The notes under the pieces: model-generated | Databases searched by the model: none | Told to the model about the DNA's origin: nothing | Seen by the model: the letters and a program-made list of their open reading frames with translations, nothing else | Translations under genes and position numbers: made by a program | Source: JAGPUQ01 sp050250395 | Lineage (GTDB): Bacteria; Pseudomonadota; Gammaproteobacteria; Pseudomonadales; Porticoccaceae | Length of the DNA stretch: 45,140 bases | Assembly (NCBI GenBank): GCA_050250395.1 | Contig: JBFWOQ010000020.1 | Coordinates: forward strand, 1 to 45,140 | Direction: 5' to 3' | Shown here: positions 1-7,781 of the stretch, in pieces | Position numbering within the stretch: the first letter of the stretch is position 1 | Layout: every line of letters starts with the position of its first letter

Positions 1-633
1 CATGCTCTCCTGGGTATTGATGAAGTAAGGCGACAGATAGCCGCGATCGAACTGCATGCCCTCGACGATATCGAGCGCGTTCTCGAGGCCGGAGCCTTCT
101 TCAACCGTGATCACGCCTTCCTTGCCAACCTTGTCCATCGCCTCGGCGATGATCTTGCCGACCTGTTCGTCGCTGTTGGCGGAAATGGTGCCCACCTGGG
201 CGATTTCCTTGGTGTCCGAGCAGGGCTTGGCCAGCTTGCCGATTTCGATGACGGCGGCCGCCACGGCCTTGTCGATGCCGCGCTTGAGGTCCATGGGATT
301 CATGCCGGCGGCGACGGATTTCAGGCCTTCGTTAAGAATGGATTGCGCCAGTACGGTGGCGGTGGTGGTGCCGTCGCCCGCTTCGTCGGAAGACTTGCTC
401 GCGACTTCCTTGACCATCTGCGCGCCCATGTTTTCGAACTTGTCCTTGAGTTCGATTTCCTTGGCGACGGAAACGCCGTCCTTGGTGACGGTCGGGGCGC
501 CAAAGGCCTTGTCGAGCACCACATTGCGGCCCTTGGGCCCGAGGGTGACGCGCACCGCATCGGCCAGGACATTGACGCCAGCCAGCATTTTCCTGCGGGC
601 GGAGTCACCGAATTTCACTTCTTTAGCAGCCAT
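1..633 (-). CDS. groL: Chaperonin GroEL, N-terminal 211 residues (cut by window start)
   Basis: GroEL is the 60-kDa chaperonin subunit that forms the 14-mer folding chamber in the cytoplasm and works with GroES. The visible part begins MAAKEVKFGDSARRKML and contains the ATP-binding signature GDGTTTATVLA, followed by AAGMNPMDLKRGID, all typical of the equatorial domain. The sequence then enters the apical domain and stops at the window edge, still open in frame. The full protein is usually about 545 residues. The ATG at 631-633 is preceded on the minus strand by an AAGGAA ribosome-binding site. groES lies 50 bp upstream in the same direction, so the two form the usual groESL operon, driven by the heat-shock promoter at 1129-1156. 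Identification is certain; only the C-terminal part is missing. Confidence 0.98.
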   Translation of the reverse strand, partial: MAAKEVKFGDSARRKMLAGVNVLADAVRVTLGPKGRNVVLDKAFGAPTVTKDGVSVAKEIELKDKFENMGAQMVKEVASKSSDEAGDGTTTATVLAQSILNEGLKSVAAGMNPMDLKRGIDKAVAAAVIEIGKLAKPCSDTKEIAQVGTISANSDEQVGKIIAEAMDKVGKEGVITVEEGSGLENALDIVEGMQFDRGYLSPYFINTQESM

Positions 634-683
634 GATCTTTTCCTTCTCCAATAGTCAGTGATGAATCAGCGCGGATGCGTGGC

Positions 684-977
684 TCAGTCGGTGATAACGC
701 CGAAAATGTCGTTTTCGCGCATGACAATCAGCTCGCTGCCGTCGGTGTCTTCCACCGTATTGCCGGCGTAGGTCCCGAAAATCACCTTGTCGCCAACCTT
801 CACATCCAGCGGCCGGATATCGCCCTTGTCATTGACGGTGCCGATGCCGACGGCGATCACTTCGCCCCGATTGGGCTTCTCTTTGGCCGAGCCAGGCAGC
901 AGGATGCCACCAGCGGTTTTCTCTTCCTCGGCCTTGCGACGTACGACCACGCGGTCGTGTAGGGGACGGATTTTCAT
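684..977 (-). CDS. groS: Co-chaperonin GroES
   Basis: GroES is the 10-kDa lid of the GroEL chamber. The 97-residue product starts MKIRPLHDRVVVRRKAEEEKTAGGILLPGSA and includes the mobile loop (EEEKTAGGILLPG, about residues 17-29) that docks on GroEL. It ends ENDIFGVITD, as GroES proteins do. Length and motifs match the family. It is the first gene of the groESL operon. The ATG at 975-977 follows a purine-rich AGAAAGAG site. A near-consensus sigma32 promoter lies about 150 bp upstream, beside the end of fxsA, so heat-shock control is likely. No CIRCE element is visible. Confidence 0.98.
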   Translation of the reverse strand: MKIRPLHDRVVVRRKAEEEKTAGGILLPGSAKEKPNRGEVIAVGIGTVNDKGDIRPLDVKVGDKVIFGTYAGNTVEDTDGSELIVMRENDIFGVITD

Positions 978-1128
978 TGCGGCTCTTTCTCCACTTGTCC
1001 TGAGTTATTGACCAAAAGAATCCGGGTTCAGCCCGAAAACTTTGCCTGATGTGGTGCCGGCCGGAAGAATTACAAGAGCGGACCGTGCAATCCCCTCCGC
1101 TTTCAGCGCGGCTCTGGCAGCGCCCCCT

Positions 1129-1156
1129 AGGTGGGGCCGGGCGTACGGATTTCAAG
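1129..1156 (-). promoter_or_regulatory. Heat-shock (sigma32-type) promoter of groESL
   Basis: On the minus strand the sequence reads CTTGAAA (1150-1156), a 13-nt spacer, then CCCCACCT (1129-1136). The sigma32 consensus is CTTGAAA, 13-15 nt, CCCCATNT. It sits upstream of groES, just past the fxsA stop codon, and implies a leader of roughly 145 nt. The match and position are seen directly; use by RpoH is inferred. Confidence 0.8.
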
Positions 1157-1175
1157 GCGGGCCGCGGCGTCCGCG

Positions 1176-1592
1176 TCAGTCTTCGCGCTCGTACTCGCCC
1201 TCGATGACCCTGGAATCGCGCGGCGCCTGCGCGCCCTGCCCCGGGTGCGGCGCGGCCAGCAGACGCCGCATCAGGCGCGCCCGCACGGGCGGGATCAGCG
1301 CCAGCAGTGCCAGCACATCGGTCAGAAAACCCGGGATCAGCAACAACAGACCGGCCACCGCCAGCACCATGCCCTCCAGTACCGCGGCCGTTGGCTCCTC
1401 GCCGCGCGCCATCCGGGCCCGGACCCGCGTCAGGGTCTGGAAGCCCTGCCGGTTCAGGATGGCGATCCCCAGCAGGGCCGCGAGCACCACCAGGCCGATC
1501 GCAAACCCGGCGCCAATGGCGGCGCCCACGCGAATGAGTACCCAGAGTTCGAGGAGTGGAAATAGCACAAACAACCAGGGGAGCAACGGCAA
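1176..1592 (-). CDS. fxsA: FxsA family membrane protein
   Basis: The product is a 138-residue inner-membrane protein of the FxsA family. In E. coli, FxsA overproduction relieves exclusion of phage T7 by the F plasmid; its normal role is unknown. The N-terminus (PLLPWLFVLFPLLELWVLIRVG) is a hydrophobic segment. It is followed by the family's NRQGFQTLTRVRARMARGE loop and further hydrophobic stretches ending near LLIPGFLTDVLALLALIPPVR. The C-terminal tail is charged. The start appears to be TTG at 1590-1592, because the first transmembrane segment begins immediately after it and no better-placed ATG is in frame. fxsA next to groESL is a known enterobacterial arrangement. Confidence 0.9.
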   Translation of the reverse strand: MPLLPWLFVLFPLLELWVLIRVGAAIGAGFAIGLVVLAALLGIAILNRQGFQTLTRVRARMARGEEPTAAVLEGMVLAVAGLLLLIPGFLTDVLALLALIPPVRARLMRRLLAAPHPGQGAQAPRDSRVIEGEYERED

Positions 1593-1713
1593 GGGCGATC
1601 ACGCGGGGGTTGGCGTCAGCATAAAGAAGTGGGGACGCGGGACCGGCTTTCCAACCCCGCTGGCGGCCTGCGGCGCAAATGGGTAAGGTGGCCGCTTTGC
1701 CGCGCTCGCCCCC

Positions 1714-2970
1714 ATGTCACCGCTCCGCCAGCACGGCATTTTCAACCGCCGCCTCCTGATCTGCCTGTTCACCGGCTTCGCCTCCGGTCTGCCGCTTTAT
1801 GTGCTGATTTCGCTGGTGCCCGCCTGGCTGCGCCGCGAGGATGTGGACCTGCGCGACATCGGCCTGTTCGCGCTCATCGGTCTGCCCTACGCGTGGAAGT
1901 TTGTGTGGGCACCGTTGCTCGAACGCTTCCCGCTGCCGCTGCTCGGCCGCCGGCGCGGCTGGATGCTGGCGAGTCAGCTCGGCACGCTCCTGGCCATCGC
2001 CGCGCTGCCCCGCCTGGACCCCCACGCGCAACTGGGAGCGATCGCCGCGCTGTGCGCGTTGATCGCCTTCCTGAGCGCAACCCAGGACATCGTCATCGAC
2101 GCCTACCGGCGCGAGCTGCTGCCGGATGCCGAGCTCGGCCTGGGCAACGCCCTGCATGTCAACCTTTACCGGCTGTCCGGACTCATCCCGGGTTCGCTGG
2201 CGCTGATTCTCGCCGACCAGATGCCCTGGAGTCCGGTGTTCGCCATCACCGCCGCCTTCATGTTCGTCGCCATCGGACTCACGCTCAGCATCGCGGAGCC
2301 GACCCACGCGGCGCCGCCGCCGGCGACCCTGCGCGCGTCCGTCGTGGAGCCGTTTCGCGAGTTTTTCCGCCGCGACGGCGTCCGCAGCGCCTGCGCGATG
2401 CTCGCTTTCCTCGTGCTTTACAAGCTGGGCGACAACCTGGCCACGGCGCTCGCCACCCCGTTCTACCTCGACCTGGGTTTCACCCTGACGCAAATCGGGA
2501 TCGTGGCCAAACACGCCGCGCTCTGGCCCATGATCGCCGGCAGCCTGGCCGGCGGACTGTTGATGCTCCGCATCGGCATCAACCGCGCGCTGTGGCTCTT
2601 TGGCGCCATCCAGCTCATTTCGATTCTCGGCTTTGCGGTGCTGGCGCGGGTCGGCGATGAACTCTGGCTGCTGGCGGTCGCCATCGGCTTCGAATACCTC
2701 GGCGTGGGCCTGGGTGCCGCGGCGCTGATCGCCTTCATGGCGCGGGCCACCAGCCGCGCGCACACCGCCACCCAGCTCGCCCTGTTCACCGCCCTCGCCG
2801 CCCTGCCGCGCACGGCGATCAACGCGGGCGCGGGCTTCGTGGTCGAAGCCGTCGGCTGGGAAAACTTCTTTTATCTGTGCGCGCTGCTGTCCGTGCCCGG
2901 TATGCTGCTGTTGCCCAGGGTTGCGCCCTGGCACGCACGCGACTACCCGCAACCCGAGACCGACCGATGA
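1714..2970 (+). CDS. ampG: AmpG-type muropeptide permease (MFS)
   Basis: AmpG imports GlcNAc-1,6-anhydroMurNAc peptides across the inner membrane for peptidoglycan recycling. The 418-residue product is a 12-helix-type MFS protein. It carries AmpG family blocks: FASGLPLYVL near residue 18, PYAWKFVWAPLLER near 55, RRRGWMLASQ near 75, and SATQDIVIDAYRRELL near 118. Length is somewhat shorter than E. coli AmpG, which has extra C-terminal helices. The stop codon overlaps the start of the adenosyltransferase gene (ATGA). ampD and ampE, which act in the same pathway, lie just downstream on the other strand, which strengthens the assignment over a generic MFS transporter. It is divergent from fxsA with a 121-bp gap. 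Confidence 0.88.
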   Translation: MSPLRQHGIFNRRLLICLFTGFASGLPLYVLISLVPAWLRREDVDLRDIGLFALIGLPYAWKFVWAPLLERFPLPLLGRRRGWMLASQLGTLLAIAALPRLDPHAQLGAIAALCALIAFLSATQDIVIDAYRRELLPDAELGLGNALHVNLYRLSGLIPGSLALILADQMPWSPVFAITAAFMFVAIGLTLSIAEPTHAAPPPATLRASVVEPFREFFRRDGVRSACAMLAFLVLYKLGDNLATALATPFYLDLGFTLTQIGIVAKHAALWPMIAGSLAGGLLMLRIGINRALWLFGAIQLISILGFAVLARVGDELWLLAVAIGFEYLGVGLGAAALIAFMARATSRAHTATQLALFTALAALPRTAINAGAGFVVEAVGWENFFYLCALLSVPGMLLLPRVAPWHARDYPQPETDR

Positions 2971-3503
2971 CCCGCCTCTACACCCGCAGCGGCGACCGCG
3001 GCGACACCGGCCTCGCCGACGGCAGCCGGCGGCGCAAGGACGACGCCCGCATCCAGGCACTGGGCAGCCTCGACGAGTGCAATGCCCAGCTGGGTCTGCT
3101 GCTCGCGCACCTGACTCCGGACGACCCCCTGCTGCCCCTGCTCGCGCCCGTGCAGCATCGGCTGTTCGACCTGGGTGCGATGCTCGCCGGCGCGCCCGCC
3201 ACCCTGGAAGCGTCGGATATCGACGCACTGGAACGGCATATCGATGCCCTGTGCGCCGCGCTGCCACCCCTGCGTCAGTTCGTGCTGCCGGGCGGCAGCC
3301 CGCCCGCCGCGCTCGCCCATGTGGCGCGCGCGGTGTGCCGACGCGCCGAACGGGATCTGGTCGCCGCCGCGACCGCCGAAGCACTGCCACCCGAACCCGG
3401 CCGTTACCTCAACCGGCTCTCGGACCTGCTGTTCGCCGTCGCCCGCACCCTGGCGGCGCGCGCCGGCGGCGACTTGAAGTGGGAACCACGCGATCGGTGT
3501 TGA
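2967..3503 (+). CDS. PduO-type cob(I)alamin adenosyltransferase
   Basis: The enzyme transfers the adenosyl group of ATP to cob(I)alamin or cobinamide to make the coenzyme B12 form. The 178-residue product starts MTRLYTRSGDRGDTGLADGSRR, the PduO ATP-binding N-terminus. It continues with DARIQALGSLDECNAQLG and ends with the family block RRAERDL...YLNRLSDLLFAVARTLA and a final KWEP. The ATG at 2967-2969 overlaps the ampG stop by 4 bp, so translation is probably coupled. The reading frame is open further upstream, but those codons lie inside ampG and do not resemble the family. No other cobalamin genes are in the window, so the substrate form is not indicated by context. Confidence 0.92.
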   Translation: MTRLYTRSGDRGDTGLADGSRRRKDDARIQALGSLDECNAQLGLLLAHLTPDDPLLPLLAPVQHRLFDLGAMLAGAPATLEASDIDALERHIDALCAALPPLRQFVLPGGSPPAALAHVARAVCRRAERDLVAAATAEALPPEPGRYLNRLSDLLFAVARTLAARAGGDLKWEPRDRC

Positions 3504-3542
3504 CCCCATCCGCCGCGCTACCCGGAAACTCACCGCCACCGG

Positions 3543-4349
3543 TCACGAAAGCACCACCAGCAGTGCCGCGACCACCAGCCAGCCAAGCACCGCGCGCCGG
3601 AAAATTTCGTCCAGCGCACGCACCTCGGTCGCCAACGCCGCCTCGGGTGTCATGCCCTCCGGCAGCGGATCGAGCGCCGCATCCACATAGGCACCCGCGA
3701 ACCGGGCAGCATCGGTGCGCGCCAGCAGCGATTCCGCCCAGGCAGCCATCCCGCGCCCCGGATGTCCGCTCAGGGCTACCACGAAACCAAAGGCACGCAG
3801 CGCCGGCCACTCGATCCACGCCAACAGCCGCGCGGCGCCCAGGCCGGTCGCCGCCACCCGCTCCAGGCAGCGATACGCGAGCGCGCCGGGCGCGCCCAGC
3901 AGGGCAAACCAGAACAGCACGGCGAACCATTCGCGCACAAAGCGCAGCGCCAGATTGTTCCGCGCCGCCGCGCGCAGCCCGGCGAGATCCTGAATGTCGC
4001 CACCGGCCTCAGGGTCGGCGAGATCGTCAAGGCGATGCAGCGCGCCCTGGAGATCGCCGCGCTCGCTGTCGTCGGCCAGCATGGCGAGGGCCGGACGCCA
4101 ATCCGTGGCGCCCAGGCAATTCGCCAGCACCACCAGCGCCACGGCGCCGCCGGCCAATCCCCAGAACCAGGCGCCGCTCAGCCACAGCAACAACGCCACG
4201 AGTCCCGCCGGCAGCAGCGCCGCCGGCAGCCAGCGCAGCGCGTCGGCGTTGGCGTCGATGACCGGGTTCCAGCGCGCGGGCCACGCCCGGGGTCCGGGCG
4301 GCCGGTGCCAGCGCCACAGCACCACGAGCAGCATGACAATGAGTTTCAC
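3543..4349 (-). CDS. ampE: AmpE regulatory/signalling membrane protein
   Basis: AmpE is an inner-membrane protein linked genetically to AmpD and to control of chromosomal beta-lactamase; its biochemical activity is not settled. The 268-residue product has an N-terminal hydrophobic segment (MKLIVMLLVVLWRW) and two membrane stretches around residues 40-85. The AmpE core follows (NNLALRFVREWFAVLFWFALLGAPGALAYRCLE), with a final C-terminal transmembrane helix. The length is near the family norm (about 280). Its ATG overlaps the ampD stop codon by 4 bp, so it is translated as the second gene of an ampDE operon. The gene converges with the adenosyltransferase gene, separated by 39 bp. Confidence 0.9.
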   Translation of the reverse strand: MKLIVMLLVVLWRWHRPPGPRAWPARWNPVIDANADALRWLPAALLPAGLVALLLWLSGAWFWGLAGGAVALVVLANCLGATDWRPALAMLADDSERGDLQGALHRLDDLADPEAGGDIQDLAGLRAAARNNLALRFVREWFAVLFWFALLGAPGALAYRCLERVAATGLGAARLLAWIEWPALRAFGFVVALSGHPGRGMAAWAESLLARTDAARFAGAYVDAALDPLPEGMTPEAALATEVRALDEIFRRAVLGWLVVAALLVVLS

Positions 4350-4948
4350 GAGACTGCCTCCAGCGCCAACAGGGTATGCAGACGATGCCAGTCAAAGCCG
4401 GGCCCGGGATCGGTTTTGCGGCCGGGCGCGATGTCGCAGTGTCCGACGATGCGCTGGGGCGCGAGCGCCGGATAGCACTGCATCAAAGTCGCCGTGGTCG
4501 CGGCCAGCACCCGCATCTGGGCCGCCGTGTAACCGGAGGTATCGGTGCCTTCCAGCTCGATACCGATGGCGAAATCGTTGCAATCGGGGCGCCCGGCAAA
4601 GCGCGATCGACCCGCGTGCCAGGCGCGATCGCCGAACGCCACGAACTGGGTAAGCGCGCCGCTGCGGTCGATCAACAGGTGTGCCGACACCCGCAGCCCC
4701 TCCAGCGCCGCAAAGGCCGGGTGGGCGGCGCAGTCGAGCTGATTCAAAAACAACCGCGCTACCGCCTCGCCACCAAACTGGCCGGGCGGCAACGAAATGT
4801 TGTGGATCACCAGCAGCGAGATCTCGCCATGGGGTCGCCCATCGAAGTTGGGCGACGGCAGGCGGCGCGCATCCGGGAGCCAACCCCGGGAATCGATTGC
4901 AGCATTCCTTACGGCAACGGGCATAACGGGCATGATGGCAACGGACAT
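4346..4948 (-). CDS. ampD: 1,6-anhydro-N-acetylmuramyl-L-alanine amidase AmpD
   Basis: AmpD is the cytoplasmic zinc amidase that removes the stem peptide from imported anhydromuropeptides. Loss of the enzyme in other bacteria derepresses AmpC. The 200-residue product has the Amidase_2 fold. Zn-ligand candidates are His49 (LLVIHNIS), His170 (RIVGHCDIAPGRKTDPGPGFDW) and Asp180. Glu131 (FAIGIELEGTD) and Lys178 match the catalytic positions. The first ATG is at 4946-4948; in-frame ATGs at residues 6 and 9 are alternative starts because the first dozen residues are not conserved in the family. It forms an operon with ampE. ampG nearby supplies its substrate. Confidence 0.95.
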   Translation of the reverse strand: MSVAIMPVMPVAVRNAAIDSRGWLPDARRLPSPNFDGRPHGEISLLVIHNISLPPGQFGGEAVARLFLNQLDCAAHPAFAALEGLRVSAHLLIDRSGALTQFVAFGDRAWHAGRSRFAGRPDCNDFAIGIELEGTDTSGYTAAQMRVLAATTATLMQCYPALAPQRIVGHCDIAPGRKTDPGPGFDWHRLHTLLALEAVS

Positions 4949-5045
4949 GATGGCAGCGGGATTCGCCGCGACGGTTCCAGACTACGCCAGCGCCCGGGAT
5001 TTGGCCACCGCAAGCCCTTGCCGGCGCGGCAACACCGGCCGCCGC

Positions 5046-7088
5046 TCAATCGCACCCGGCCGCAACCCGGCACGAAGCCCGCGCGAGCGCCCGGTCGAAC
5101 AGCGGTGCGTGATCGAGCGCGAGCGCGCTGCCCTCGCGCAACGCCAGCGCCAGCCGCAAACGCGGCAACTGCCGGAACAGGGTGCCATCGGGGTCGCCGA
5201 ACACATGGGTATCGGCGGGCTGGACCACGCCCAGCAACTGAGCCCTGCGCCCGTCGCCCGCGCTATCGCGAAACTCGACCCAGCTCCCCGAACGCAGCGC
5301 ATCGACACGCCCCAGGTCGAACTCGTCAAGCTCCACGGAACACTCGTGTGCAACCCGCGCCGGATCACCCGGCAATGCCAGCCGAAGCCCGTTCGCCGTA
5401 ACCGGCAGCCGTGGATCCTCGAAATCGCGCGCCTCGTCCGGTGTCAGCACCAAGCTGGGCGGCACTGGACTGGGTAGCGCATCCGCGCACAGGCACAGGC
5501 GCAAGCCGTCCAGCAGACGGCGCGAGTCGAAGCGGTCGAGCGCGGTGGCATCGAGACGGGCGGCGAGGGCGTCCAGCAGCGGCTCAACCAGTTCCTGATC
5601 GGGCTCGACGTCGCCCAGCACGCCGACCAACCGATCCAGCAGACGCACCGCCCCGCGCCATTGCGACGACTGCTCGCCATGCCTGAACCAGGCATCGAAG
5701 AGCACGCGACACCAGCCGCGCTCGAGCATGTCGATCAATGCCAGCGGATAGCCGCGCCCGGTCACGCGATCGTTGAGAATCCGCGCCACCCGCGCGTGCG
5801 CGGCATCGGTCCGCTCCCGGGTGGAAGCGGCACGCAAGGCGGGCGCGGCGCGGCGTTCGCACTGTTCCCGCTCCCGCTCCACCGCTGAAACAAATTCAAT
5901 CAACAGCGCCCCCAGGCGCTCCGGATCGGCGCGCAGCTCCGGCAATCGGGCGATGGCGTCGCCGGCGCGCCGGAACAATTCCTGGTCGGCGTAGTTTTCC
6001 CTGTGCAGGAAATCGGTCGCCGCAACAATGATCTCCTGGAGCAGTCGCCGCGCCGGGTGCAGCGGTTTGGTCAGGAAGGTCGGATCGGCGTTCGCGAGCG
6101 CCACCACCGCGATCTCCGCCGCCGCCAGCAGCTCGCCCAGGGGCGCCGGCATCCAGGTTTCGTTGGCCATCTCGTCGAACAGCGCATCCACCAGTTGCAC
6201 GCGCCGCACCGCCTCGGAATCCAGCTCCGCCAGGCTGCGCCCCGTCCGCGCCAGTGCGTCCTCAAGGCGCGTCCGGATACTCGGACGGCGTCCGCCCGGG
6301 ACCGGCGCCGGTCGCCGCAGGCCTTCCAGCAGCGCGCAGAATTCCGCGTCCGGGGCCGCCCGGTCGGGACGGGTGCCTTCGCCCGACGCTGCGCCGGATG
6401 ACCCGGGGGCGTTCGCGGCATCGGCCGGCATCGCGACCGCGGCGGCGCGCCCGGCGATGAACGCCGGGGCCAGGGTAGCGGGCGCCACTCCGAGCTGAGC
6501 GAGGAGCGCATCGGCCTGGGCAACCACAGCCGGCAAGGTCCGTGACTGGCTCGCATGGCAGGCGCGCAGAATCGCCAGCCGTGCTTGGGGCGCCAGCCCC
6601 AGGCGGTCCATTGCCCGCGCCAGTCCGGTGATCATGAAGTGCGGCGCCAGGGGAAACTCCTGCGGCGCCAGGGTTGCGCCACACAGTGCTTCCACGCGCC
6701 CGAGCAGCCGCCCGAGCACGGCGTCCATGGGTGCCATCGCCTCGGCGATCATGGCGTTGATCGCGATGAGTTCCTCCAGCTCTTCATCGGAGGCCAGACC
6801 CAGTGACGCACCGGGCGCGACCGCGGGCGGCGCGGGCGTTCGCTCGCCCAGCGCCGCGAAGGCGTTGTCGACACCGGCCAGCAGCGCATCGGCCAGGCGG
6901 CGGCGCGCACCGTGCCACAAGCGCATCGCATCCAGATAGCGCGTTTGAGTGGCGGCATCGGGAGCCGCCTGGGTCAACTCGAACAGGCTGTCGTTGGCGC
7001 TCGCCACGCAGGCGGCCATAGCGGTGGACATGAACTGCCGGGCGCGCTCCCGAAGCATGCGCAATGCCGCCTCGCAACTCACCGCCAT
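5046..7088 (-). CDS. DUF1631 family protein
   Basis: This is a large protein (about 680 residues from the start chosen here) of the DUF1631 family, which is found in Pseudomonas and relatives and has no established biochemical function. Family features are the N-terminal LFELTQAA...RYLDAMRLWHGARRRLADALL block and the central ALRRVQLVDALFDEMANE-like and PTFLTKPLHPARRLLQEI stretches. The C-terminal region, WVEFRDSAGDGRRAQLLGVV, resembles a small beta-barrel. I chose ATG 7086-7088, which has a weak GGCGGA site upstream. The frame also offers an ATG at 7155-7157, giving 703 residues, but the extra 23 residues look non-native. A proline/alanine-rich linker lies around residues 240-260. The annotation is by family resemblance only. 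Confidence 0.8.
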   Translation of the reverse strand: MAVSCEAALRMLRERARQFMSTAMAACVASANDSLFELTQAAPDAATQTRYLDAMRLWHGARRRLADALLAGVDNAFAALGERTPAPPAVAPGASLGLASDEELEELIAINAMIAEAMAPMDAVLGRLLGRVEALCGATLAPQEFPLAPHFMITGLARAMDRLGLAPQARLAILRACHASQSRTLPAVVAQADALLAQLGVAPATLAPAFIAGRAAAVAMPADAANAPGSSGAASGEGTRPDRAAPDAEFCALLEGLRRPAPVPGGRRPSIRTRLEDALARTGRSLAELDSEAVRRVQLVDALFDEMANETWMPAPLGELLAAAEIAVVALANADPTFLTKPLHPARRLLQEIIVAATDFLHRENYADQELFRRAGDAIARLPELRADPERLGALLIEFVSAVEREREQCERRAAPALRAASTRERTDAAHARVARILNDRVTGRGYPLALIDMLERGWCRVLFDAWFRHGEQSSQWRGAVRLLDRLVGVLGDVEPDQELVEPLLDALAARLDATALDRFDSRRLLDGLRLCLCADALPSPVPPSLVLTPDEARDFEDPRLPVTANGLRLALPGDPARVAHECSVELDEFDLGRVDALRSGSWVEFRDSAGDGRRAQLLGVVQPADTHVFGDPDGTLFRQLPRLRLALALREGSALALDHAPLFDRALARASCRVAAGCD

Positions 7089-7157
7089 CGCGACACGTCC
7101 GCCGGGGAACGGGGTCGATCGGGTCGGAGGCCAGCCGGTAAGGCACGCGCAAACCAT

Positions 7158-7781
7158 TTAATTATCAAAATGTTGCAGCGATCTTTGAATATTCCGACCG
7201 AGCCTGTCAAGGCGCCGGCGCAGACATCCCCGTGGGTGCTCCGCGCTTACCCGGCCTACGATAATCCTCAACCACCCGCGTGACTCCGCTTCGAGGAGTG
7301 CCTTGGCCACGTGCGCCAGTTTGGGCAGCTTCGCCTCGATCACTCCCCAAACGATGCGGGCATCGATAGTCGCATAGCCATGTATCAGAAGGAAACGCTG
7401 AACAATACGTGTCGACCGTCATGCCCGCGAAAGCGGGCATCCAGGTTTTCCCGCAGTCTCAATCAGTTGCGGACGTATGGATTCCCGCTGAAGCCTGCCC
7501 CCGACTCCGATCGGGGGCGGGAATGACGAATAAATCAGCGCTTCCAGAAGATTTCGGAAGCTGATGATTCTGCGATGCTCGGGAACGCGAGCGGCGATTT
7601 CCGGTGCGACCCGCGCCAATTGATTGAGGGCTTCGCCGATGATTTCGAACTGGCGCTCGACACCGGAACGCAGCAGCAGGTCGGCCTGGTAGTCCTCGAA
7701 CGACTTGCCTGCGGTGAAATCCAGTATGTGATGGGCCGCCTGCCAGATGTCGTACACATATTTGCGCGGATCATGCGGCAT
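7158..7781 (-). pseudogene. HEPN (DUF86) toxin gene disrupted by a short inverted-repeat element
   Basis: The N-terminal part starts at ATG 7779-7781 (MPHDPRKYVYDIWQAAHHILDF) and has the HEPN/DUF86 sequence ERQFEIIGEALNQL, then RRIISFRN. The frame then runs into foreign DNA and stops at 7419. Past the inserted element the HEPN frame resumes as LLIHGYATIDARIVWGVIEAKLPKL and stops at 7158. Removing the element and one copy of its target duplication restores a single 154-codon frame that reads RNLLIHGY, the RX4HXY ribonuclease motif of HEPN toxins. The insertion therefore separates the catalytic Arg from the His-x-Tyr. The start overlaps the MNT gene by 11 bp, the usual arrangement for MNT/HEPN pairs. 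A truncated 120-residue protein could still be made but would lack the motif. Confidence 0.9.
7391..7545. mobile_element. MITE-like insertion (about 153-155 bp) with terminal inverted repeats and target duplication
   Basis: The ends are imperfect inverted repeats: GGAAACGCTGA at 7391 inward, and GGAAGCGCTGA read inward from 7545. The flanks carry a direct repeat. It can be read either as 6 bp CAGAAG (7386-7391 and 7545-7550, element 7392-7544) or as 4 bp AGAA outside an element of 7391-7545. Both readings give the same pre-insertion sequence. No transposase is encoded. The interior (7418-7527) starts GTCATGCCCGCGAAAGCGGG and ends CGGGAATGAC, the same outer palindromes as the 83-bp repeats at 14-14.9 kb, but with a longer second hairpin. 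It is probably mobilised in trans by an insertion-sequence transposase; the family cannot be named from this window. Confidence 0.85.
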
